From assembly GCA_020059465.1 (NCBI GenBank), contig JAGVBZ010000020.1, positions 1 through 64,000 of the forward strand: a stretch of 64,000 nt of DNA, read 5' to 3'. How positions within the stretch are numbered: position 1 is the first letter of the stretch; each line of letters opens with the position of its first letter. The translations under genes were made by a program, and so were the position numbers. Below the pieces are notes generated by a model. That model was not told where the DNA came from. It saw only the letters and a list, made by a program, of their open reading frames with translations, and searched no databases. Of this stretch, positions 50,104 to 57,777 are shown in pieces. This DNA comes from Brevinematales bacterium (lineage in GTDB: Bacteria > Spirochaetota > Brevinematia > Brevinematales > GWF1-51-8).

Positions 50104-51780
50104 ATGCAAAAGGTATTATTCGGGTTGAGAAATGTTAAGGGGATAGTCAGGTATTTACTACCGGCTATAGTGTTGTTTATCTCCGCCTGCGGGTATACGC
50201 TAAAGCCGTCGGTGCACCCGTTGAGCGGGGACGGAAATGTATATTCCTCACAGTTTCATCAGCCGATACCAGCATCGGAATGGGGACCGGGGTATTGGAA
50301 AGTACCTGAAAATGCACAATTGGTATTCCAGACCGGTTATGCGATTTATTACATCGATAAAGAGGGAAAGATTTTCAATGCCTATAACAATATTCTGTCT
50401 GATTACTATTCCAAAACAATTGTACCTCCCTCCGCAAAAAAAGTCTTTGTACTTCTTAACGGTTTAGTTTGTCATTTAGACAAGGACGGCTATCTTTATG
50501 ATACTCCGAAGAATAAAAAGCTAATTTATGCAGTACCCAATTCGGATAACAAAATAGCTGAATATCCAAAACTTCCCGACAATGTCCGTTTCATCTTCCA
50601 ATTTATAGACTTCCGCGACTTCCAATCTTATAACTATATTCTATATTTTATAGATACCGACGGCAATGTCATAGACGCGCGGACACTGGAGCCTGTTAAG
50701 AATTTAAAATCCCAGCTTGTAAACGTTCCTGCCGACTGTCTATATGCCTTTCCAGTAAAAAGTCAGGATGGAATAAACGTCATGTACTTTAATAAGAACG
50801 GGAAATTGTATAATAAGGAGGATAAAAAAGAAGACCCCGGTTATTTCATCCCGCCTGCTGCTAAATTTATTTTCCCAGGGTGGGGAAATATTCTCTATGT
50901 CGCTCCGGATAAGAAGGAAAACTATTCCAATAAAATCGCGCTGCAGCAAAACGGCGGTGTATACGAGGCGTTGACGCAGTCCGCGTGGGGAACTTCAGTG
51001 AAAAAGGATGGAAAGGATGTGTTTTCCCCGTATACTGTTCCCGCGGACACGTTGAACGTATTCTCTTCGGAGAATATCCTGTTCTACCACGCAAAGAACG
51101 GGAATGTCTATACGGTTGCGGATAAACAGCAGGTTAAAGGCGCATCGGTTCCTACCAATGCCCGATTTATCACATCATCGAAGGTGGGCAGCGGGGTAAC
51201 CTATGTCGGCGCAGATAATAATATCTACGACGCTCTCGACGGGGCGATGATATCCGCCGCGTATGACAAGAAAAGCGAGTTTGAGGGCGTGTTCATCAAA
51301 GCAAAGAAAAGCACCTATAAATTCACGGTGACGAATAAAGACGGTAAGATCGAAGAAAAAGAGATTGGCATATCAACAGGCGGTACTCCTAAAACGGTTC
51401 CCCCCGATGCGAAAGATTTCTGCGGGGCCGTACTTTACAAAACGCCCACTTTTATCTATACAAAAGGGAATCAGTTATATAACGCGATGATCCCGGATAG
51501 TCCCAGTCCCGTTTTCGATAAAAAGAATTTTCCCAAGGGTTGGAATATTGTCGTACCCAAATATGTGCGCATGGTCTTTTATTCCGAAAACCTGAGCGAC
51601 GTAGGTACCGACTTTTATTACGTCAGCCTGATCGACGGATGCGTCTACGATTTGGTATGGGGTATTCGGATGCATGTAGACGGGGTTCCCTACTATATCC
51701 CGAACCATGCGAAATGGGTCATAGCGCTCGATAGCGGTAAACTGCTCTATGTGGCGGATATTCCCGAAGTGAAAAAATAG
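50104..51780 (+). CDS. lipoprotein with repeated 'P..A...F......YYID..G.(I/L)Y.A' units
   Basis: GGAGG upstream of ATG at 50104; lipobox 'IVLFISACGYT'; repeated motif through the chain. Confidence 0.7.
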   Translation: MQKVLFGLRNVKGIVRYLLPAIVLFISACGYTLKPSVHPLSGDGNVYSSQFHQPIPASEWGPGYWKVPENAQLVFQTGYAIYYIDKEGKIFNAYNNILSDYYSKTIVPPSAKKVFVLLNGLVCHLDKDGYLYDTPKNKKLIYAVPNSDNKIAEYPKLPDNVRFIFQFIDFRDFQSYNYILYFIDTDGNVIDARTLEPVKNLKSQLVNVPADCLYAFPVKSQDGINVMYFNKNGKLYNKEDKKEDPGYFIPPAAKFIFPGWGNILYVAPDKKENYSNKIALQQNGGVYEALTQSAWGTSVKKDGKDVFSPYTVPADTLNVFSSENILFYHAKNGNVYTVADKQQVKGASVPTNARFITSSKVGSGVTYVGADNNIYDALDGAMISAAYDKKSEFEGVFIKAKKSTYKFTVTNKDGKIEEKEIGISTGGTPKTVPPDAKDFCGAVLYKTPTFIYTKGNQLYNAMIPDSPSPVFDKKNFPKGWNIVVPKYVRMVFYSENLSDVGTDFYYVSLIDGCVYDLVWGIRMHVDGVPYYIPNHAKWVIALDSGKLLYVADIPEVKK

Positions 51781-51868
51781 ACGATTGAGAGTTACATATA
51801 GCGCGGCCCCGCCGATAGGCGGGTGCTATGCGCTCTAATTCCGATATGAAGCACTTCGACAGAAAATA

Positions 51869-51907
51869 AACATAGCCCGTGATGAGGATTTCATCACGGG
51901 CTATGTT
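51869..51907. terminator. bidirectional terminator between convergent genes
   Basis: Perfect 17-bp stem AACATAGCCCGTGATGA / TCATCACGGGCTATGTT. Confidence 0.8.
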
Positions 51908-51928
51908 GTTATTTGGTAAAAAATTATG

Positions 51929-52837
51929 CTATGCAGTGACCTTTCTGTTGAACAGCATGCCCAAGAGGTACATGACGCCGAATGTCAGCGCGACCCCGAT
52001 CAGGCCGGCAATTCCTGTCGATAACGCGGGATTGGCAATACCCGCGAAAGAGTAGTCCGCCAACGGCGAAACGAAGGAGGGCGCGGTCTCGTGGAGCGCG
52101 TTGAACTTCGCCGCGACCCATTCCAGCCCGTCGGGGAAACCGCTTGCGAACGGGCTTAGGACGAGCGCGACTACAGCCGCAGATGCGAGGGGAAGCCCCG
52201 CAGACATCTTCTCCGATGCCGTTACTTTGCTGTTCGCGAACGCCAGCCCGAGGAGCGCGGTCAGAAGTCCCTCCCCGATACCGATCAGGATATGCACCGA
52301 CAGCATCGCGGGTAGACCCTGCGATAACGCGATAGTCCCGCCGATACCCAGTTCGATAGCGCATGCTCCGGCCGCGAGCACAGCCGAAAGCCATGCCCCG
52401 GCGAACAGGAGGCCGTATTTCATTACCGGATTGCCGGATATTTTTTCATTTTTATAGAGCGCCCGCAGTATGATACCGGGGATCGCGCCGATCAGCGCTA
52501 TATTGATGATATTCGCGCCGAGGACGCTGAGGCCGCCGTCGGCGAAAACGAGGCTCTGGATCGCGAGGATAATAGACATCGAGATCACCCCGAACGGTGC
52601 GCCGAGGAGGAGGATGGCAAGAGTGGTGCCGATCAGGTGGCCGGAAGTCCCGTCCATGACCGGGAAATTTATCATCTGCGCCGCGAAGATCAGGGAAGTG
52701 ACCGCCGCGAACTTCAGCGCGGTGGGTTTTTCCTTAGACCGGTACGCCAATACCGCAGCGGTGGTGACTCCCGCGGCGGCTACACCCGCAGTAACCGGGC
52801 AAATCGCACCCTGAAGCATATACTGAGGAATATGCAT
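51929..52837 (-). CDS. CbiM-family ECF transporter component with C-terminal PDGLE-like domain
   Basis: 'MHIPQYMLQGAICPVT...DGTSGHLIGTTLAILLLGAPFG'; C-terminal 'FPDGLEWVA...SPLADYSFAGI'. Confidence 0.85.
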   Translation of the reverse strand: MHIPQYMLQGAICPVTAGVAAAGVTTAAVLAYRSKEKPTALKFAAVTSLIFAAQMINFPVMDGTSGHLIGTTLAILLLGAPFGVISMSIILAIQSLVFADGGLSVLGANIINIALIGAIPGIILRALYKNEKISGNPVMKYGLLFAGAWLSAVLAAGACAIELGIGGTIALSQGLPAMLSVHILIGIGEGLLTALLGLAFANSKVTASEKMSAGLPLASAAVVALVLSPFASGFPDGLEWVAAKFNALHETAPSFVSPLADYSFAGIANPALSTGIAGLIGVALTFGVMYLLGMLFNRKVTA

Positions 52838-53074
52838 ATTTCTCTCCGTGAAAATTATTTAATATATAGTAATTTATAGAATATTTTTGTCAAGCAAAAA
52901 TAGTTAAAATACTGCGAATATTACATTTATAAACTATTGCTACAATCAGGTATATGTTGAATCGAGCTGAATGATAGAATATCATTTATATGAAATTAAC
53001 CCGCCTGTCATTTGCTTTATTTTCAAGTCCCCGTTAAAATTAATATTTGCAATTTTCACAGCAGAGGTTGAATC

Positions 53075-55009
53075 ATGCCCGCGATCAAAATCGGCAGCGG
53101 AGAGCTGGACGTACAGGACGGAAAACGCATCATCGATGTGCTGAAAGAATTGAAGGAGAACCGCGCGGCGGCGAAAGAGTTCGGCGTGTCCGGCGACTTG
53201 GACGACGCGATTATCGCCGAGTATAACGGTATCATGCGCGATCTTTCCGCCCCTCTCGACGAGGACGGCTACGTCAAATTCCTTACGCCCCGTACGATCG
53301 AAGGACTGGACACCCTGCGCCACAGCGCGTCGCATATTATGGCGATGGCGGTGATGCGGCTCTACCCCGGCACCAGGCTCGGAATAGGCCCTACCATCAA
53401 AGACGGGTTCTACTACGATATGGATATCGAGGGGACAGTCACCGACGAGGACCTCGCGCGTATCGAGGACGAGATGCAGAAGATTATCGATGAAAATATT
53501 ACGGTCGAACGGATAGATGTCTCGTTCGACGACGCGAAAAAGATATTCCATAAGATGGGACAGGATTATAAGATAGAACTGATCGATGAACTGAAGGCCG
53601 AGAAGATCACCATGTACGCTCAGGGCGATTTTACCGACCTTTGCCGCGGCCCGCATATCCCGTCGACCCGGCACCTGAAGGCGTTCAAGCTGTTATCGGT
53701 GGCGGGAGCGTACTGGCGAGGGAGCGAGAAGAATAAGATGCTGACCCGTATCTACGGGACCGCGTTCGCCGATAAGAAGGAGCTGAAGGAACATCTCGCG
53801 CTTCTCGAAGAGCTGAAGAAACGCGACCACCGCAAGGTGGGCAAGGAACTCGGACTGTTCAGTTTCCACGAGGAAGCGCCGGGTATGCCGTTCTGGCATC
53901 CGAAGGGTGTTATCCTGAAGAACATACTGGTCGATTTCATGCGCGGTAAGCTGAATGAGCTGAATTATATAGAAATTCAGACTCCGCAGATATTGAAGGA
54001 CACTCTTTGGACACGTTCCGGGCATATGGAGAAATATAAAGAGAATATGTTTTTTACCGGTACGGTCGAGGGGGAAAACCTCGCGATAAAGCCGATGAGC
54101 TGTCCCGGCGGATTTCTCGTCTACCGCGAGACAAAGCATTCGTACCGTGAACTGCCGCTCAAGGTAGCCGAATTCGGCATCGTGCACCGTTACGAACGTT
54201 CCGGGAACCTGCACGGGCTTTTCCGGGTACGCGGGTTTACTCAGGACGATGCGCATATATTTATGACCCCCGAACAGATCGAGGGGCAGATCATAGAATT
54301 GATCAAGCTGATCGACGAGGTCTACTCGGCGTTCGGCTTCCAGTATAAACTAGAGTTGTCGACACGTCCGGAGATGTCGGTCGGTTCCGACGAGATGTGG
54401 GAAAATTCGACCGAATCGCTGCGGAAGGCTCTTGTGCAGTCCGGTAAGGAGTTTAAGATAAACGAAGGCGACGGGGCGTTCTACGGCCCGAAGATCGACT
54501 TCCATCTTGAGGACGCGCTCGGACGTACGCACCAGTGCGGGACTATCCAGCTCGATATGAACCTGACCGAACGGTTCGACCTGACCTACACGGGAGCGGA
54601 CGGACAAGAGCATAGAGTAGTGATGCTGCACCGCGCGATTTACGGAAGCCTCGAGCGGTTTATCGGGATACTGATCGAACATTTAGCCGGGAAGTTTCCC
54701 GTATGGATTTCACCGGTGCAGGCGGTAATTCTGCCGGTATCGGATAAGTTCAACGAGTATGCCGGGAAGGTGCTCGCGGAAATGAAGAGCGCGGGTATCC
54801 GCGCGGAAGCGGACTTCTCATCGGAGAAACTTGGGTACAAGATCCGTCAGGCGACCCTCGGAAAAGTCCCATATATGCTCGTAGTGGGCGAGAAAGAAGT
54901 CGAGAACGGGGGTGTTTCGGTGCGTCATCGCGATAAGGGCGATCTGGGCGCGGCGGGTATTCCGGAATTTATTAAAAATATACTTGATGAAAATCAAAAA
55001 AGACTATAA
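53075..55009 (+). CDS. thrS: threonyl-tRNA synthetase
   Basis: 'HSASHIMAMAVMRLYPG', 'RGPHIPSTRHLKAFKLLSVAGAYWRG', 'GVVHRYERSG'-like 'FGIVHRYERSGNLHGLFRVRGFTQDDAH'. Confidence 0.97.
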   Translation: MPAIKIGSGELDVQDGKRIIDVLKELKENRAAAKEFGVSGDLDDAIIAEYNGIMRDLSAPLDEDGYVKFLTPRTIEGLDTLRHSASHIMAMAVMRLYPGTRLGIGPTIKDGFYYDMDIEGTVTDEDLARIEDEMQKIIDENITVERIDVSFDDAKKIFHKMGQDYKIELIDELKAEKITMYAQGDFTDLCRGPHIPSTRHLKAFKLLSVAGAYWRGSEKNKMLTRIYGTAFADKKELKEHLALLEELKKRDHRKVGKELGLFSFHEEAPGMPFWHPKGVILKNILVDFMRGKLNELNYIEIQTPQILKDTLWTRSGHMEKYKENMFFTGTVEGENLAIKPMSCPGGFLVYRETKHSYRELPLKVAEFGIVHRYERSGNLHGLFRVRGFTQDDAHIFMTPEQIEGQIIELIKLIDEVYSAFGFQYKLELSTRPEMSVGSDEMWENSTESLRKALVQSGKEFKINEGDGAFYGPKIDFHLEDALGRTHQCGTIQLDMNLTERFDLTYTGADGQEHRVVMLHRAIYGSLERFIGILIEHLAGKFPVWISPVQAVILPVSDKFNEYAGKVLAEMKSAGIRAEADFSSEKLGYKIRQATLGKVPYMLVVGEKEVENGGVSVRHRDKGDLGAAGIPEFIKNILDENQKRL

Positions 55010-55047
55010 AATGAGTCGCCGTGTAAGTTTAGTAAAGGAGGATTAAC

Positions 55048-55599
55048 ATCGCTGAAAGAGACGGGCTGCCGCCCAAACCCCAGCCTAAGGACAAGCTTCG
55101 GATAAACGAAGCGATCAAGGAGAAGGAAATCAGGGTGATCGGGAGCGACGGTTCCCAGGTCGGAGTGATTTCGGTAGAAGAAGCGTTGAGAATGGCCGCC
55201 GAAGAGGAACTCGATTTGGTCGAGATTTCCCCCGAAGCCGACCCGCCGGTATGTAAGATTGTCGATTTCGGCAAGTTTATATACCAGCGTGAAAAGAAGG
55301 TGAAAGAGGCGAAGAAGAAGCAGAAGATTATCGAGTTGAAGGAAATGAAGTTCAGCCCGAAGATCGATAAGCACGATTACCAGTACCGGGTCCAGCATAT
55401 TCTGAGCTTCCTCGATAAGGGCGATAAGGTCAAGGTGACCATCCGTTTCCGGGGGCGCGAGATGAGCCATACCGAATTCGGGTTCGAACTGATACAGAAG
55501 ATACTTGAGGAAGTCAAGGAGTTCTGTACGATCGAAAAACCGCCGAAGCTCGAAGGAAGAAGCCTGACTGCGATACTTGCGCCGTTAAAGAAGAAATAA
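55048..55599 (+). CDS. infC: translation initiation factor IF-3 (probable AUC start)
   Basis: 'LRINEAIKEKEIRVIGSDGSQVGVISVEEAL...DLVEISPEADPPVCKI'; AAAGGAGG at 55034-55041, 6 nt before in-frame ATC; ORF track starts internally at a GTG. Confidence 0.92.
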   Translation: MAERDGLPPKPQPKDKLRINEAIKEKEIRVIGSDGSQVGVISVEEALRMAAEEELDLVEISPEADPPVCKIVDFGKFIYQREKKVKEAKKKQKIIELKEMKFSPKIDKHDYQYRVQHILSFLDKGDKVKVTIRFRGREMSHTEFGFELIQKILEEVKEFCTIEKPPKLEGRSLTAILAPLKKK

Positions 55600-55618
55600 T
55601 ACTGTTCGGAGGAAATAA

Positions 55619-55816
55619 ATGCCCAAGATTAAGACGAACCGTTCCGCCGCGAAGCGTTTTTTTGTCAGCGGCAGCGGTAAACTGTTGCGCAGAAATGCGG
55701 GCAAGAGCCATCTTTTATCACATAAATCGAAAAGAAGAAAAAGAGCTCTTGGTATAAATTCTGAAGTGTTCAAAGGCGATCAGACGCGTCTCAAACGGCT
55801 GGTTCCCTACCTATAA
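55619..55816 (+). CDS. rpmI: 50S ribosomal protein L35
   Basis: 'MPKIKTNRSAAKRFFVSGSGKLLRRNAGKSHLLSHKSKRRKR'. Confidence 0.96.
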   Translation: MPKIKTNRSAAKRFFVSGSGKLLRRNAGKSHLLSHKSKRRKRALGINSEVFKGDQTRLKRLVPYL

Positions 55817-55834
55817 AATGAATGGAGGAAATGA

Positions 55835-56191
55835 ATGAGAGCACGATACACTGTTGCCGGGCGTGAGAGACATAAAAAGGTACTCAAGCGCGCCAAAGGC
55901 TTTTTAGCTTCCCGCAGATACCGTATTAAGGTCGCCAAGGAAGCTGTTACCCACGCTATGCGTCATGAGTATGTCGGGCGCAAGCAGAAAAAGAGAGACT
56001 TCCGCGCCCTTTGGATCACCCGTCTGAACGCGTTCGTACGCGCCGAGGGGATCACATACTCCCGTTTTATCAACGGGCTGAATAAATCGAAGGTCGACAT
56101 CAACCGTAAGCTGCTTGCTTATCTCGCAGTCACCGATCCCGACGCATTGCGGAAATATGTCGAGATTGCCAAGGTGGCAGTCGGCAAATGA
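55835..56191 (+). CDS. rplT: 50S ribosomal protein L20
   Basis: 'HKKVLKRAKGFLASRRYRIKVAKEAVTHAMRHEYVGRKQKKRDFRALWITRLNA'. Confidence 0.97.
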   Translation: MRARYTVAGRERHKKVLKRAKGFLASRRYRIKVAKEAVTHAMRHEYVGRKQKKRDFRALWITRLNAFVRAEGITYSRFINGLNKSKVDINRKLLAYLAVTDPDALRKYVEIAKVAVGK

Positions 56192-57045
56192 GAGGAGTCC
56201 GCAGTTTTGCGACATCCTTCTTACTCTTACTGATAACAATCATTTCGGGAGCCGGCCCTTTATGGGGAAGGCTTCCGAATTTGCATTTACTGGATAACTA
56301 CTATAATAAAGAAAACGAGACGCTATTATTCCTGGAGTACCAGAACATCGGTCTTCAAAGTACGTCCCTGCACGCCATGATATTTTCAGTGGAGTACGGG
56401 GTTAATCAGAATTTAAAGCTCGGTTTCAATGTGCCCTATCTGGTGATGAACGGCGGCAACGATTCTGGGGTTTTCGGCAACCTGTCGGGCTTTGTAAAAT
56501 TTTCCCTCGCAAAATCGGATGTGCTGAACTGGCTTCTGTCCGGCGAGCTATATTTTCGTTTCGCAACCGGAATTTCGTCCGATGAAGGGATTCGATGGGT
56601 GAAGGGTGTTCCGAATAATTATTACCCGTTCGTATCGAAGACGACCCTGTTCGCGCCGGCAGTAATTGCATCATTCCTGATAAGCGAACTCATGCTGAAT
56701 ACTTCGGTAGGATATAAAAGCGAAGGAGCCGCGGACGAGGGTGTGTTTGATTTTGCGATCGAGTACGATAGAATCGACTTTCAGGTTTCCATCGATTATT
56801 TTTTCAAAATCCCTATCATTCCTAAAGACGATCTGTACTTTTTCTTCCGTCCGGCGGTATACTTTGATTATAAATTGAACCTCAGTGAAAAAATCATGAT
56901 TCCCGACATGTTTCTTACGACTGTAGAATTAAATTTCAAGTTAAAGAATATACTTCGCTGGAAGTTCGTACTATCAATCCCGCTTTACAGTAAATCGCCC
57001 ATCGACTCATATATGTTTTCCGTTCAGATAGGAAAGTCTTTTTAG
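56188..57045 (+). CDS. outer-membrane-like secreted protein, unknown
   Basis: 4-nt ATGA overlap with rplT; signal peptide; beta-rich sequence ending in F. Confidence 0.65.
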   Translation: MRGVRSFATSFLLLLITIISGAGPLWGRLPNLHLLDNYYNKENETLLFLEYQNIGLQSTSLHAMIFSVEYGVNQNLKLGFNVPYLVMNGGNDSGVFGNLSGFVKFSLAKSDVLNWLLSGELYFRFATGISSDEGIRWVKGVPNNYYPFVSKTTLFAPAVIASFLISELMLNTSVGYKSEGAADEGVFDFAIEYDRIDFQVSIDYFFKIPIIPKDDLYFFFRPAVYFDYKLNLSEKIMIPDMFLTTVELNFKLKNILRWKFVLSIPLYSKSPIDSYMFSVQIGKSF

Positions 57046-57168
57046 AGCGTTGTAAACGACCCGCATAACGTGGGCGGAATAGAGTCAGTTAAACGTAATT
57101 AATGGTTGGCATAAGAGATACTGCATGAATATAAACTGCCGAGGTTGGGAATCGTCCTTTAGAATTGG

Positions 57169-57774
57169 ATGCGGAAAGTCGATAAATACTTTACAACGAT
57201 TGAGGGTTTCATGGATATCAGAGAACTCTCCGAGAAGGATTTTACATTTCGACTGAAGGAAACTGCGCTAAAAAGTGGGGTATATTCTGAGGAATTTTCC
57301 CGTTATGCCAGCGAATTATTCAACCGTTATTATCCCCAGGGATATAATATCGCGAGGTATTACGGGCTGGCGCACGACGATGCTTCGGACGCTGTGCAGA
57401 GCGCGATTATAAAAACATTCCATTCTATCCGGAAATTCGACCCGAAGCGGCCGTTCAAGCCGTGGTTCTTTAAAATAGTCATGAATTGCGTCCGCGATAA
57501 ATACAACGAACTTCGCAGGCTGCGCCACGAGATGCTTGAAAGTGCACAGGACATATCAAAAGAAATTTTCGAAGAATTTCACATTAGGGAGTCTTTGAAC
57601 GGTATTATTAGTAGACTACCGGAAAAATTGAAGTCTGTCGTCCTTCTCCGCGTCTATGCCGATTTGGAATTCGAATCAATATCTAAAATCTTGGGAGTAA
57701 GCGTCAGACAGTTGCATAACCGACTAAAAGAGGCGTATATTATGATAGAAAAATCGCTCAACGAAGGAGCGTAA
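57169..57774 (+). CDS. RNA polymerase sigma-70 family (ECF-like) factor
   Basis: Region 2 'DDASDAVQSAIIKTFHSIRKFDPKRPFKPWFFKIVMNCVRDKY', region 4 'RLPEKLKSVVLLRVYADLEFESISKILGVSVRQLHNRLKEA'. Confidence 0.88.
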   Translation: MRKVDKYFTTIEGFMDIRELSEKDFTFRLKETALKSGVYSEEFSRYASELFNRYYPQGYNIARYYGLAHDDASDAVQSAIIKTFHSIRKFDPKRPFKPWFFKIVMNCVRDKYNELRRLRHEMLESAQDISKEIFEEFHIRESLNGIISRLPEKLKSVVLLRVYADLEFESISKILGVSVRQLHNRLKEAYIMIEKSLNEGA

Positions 57775-57777
57775 TCG

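Noticed and set aside
52838-53074. Cobalamin riboswitch upstream of cbiM
   Set aside because: Region is short and AT-rich and lacks a B12-box-like conserved block
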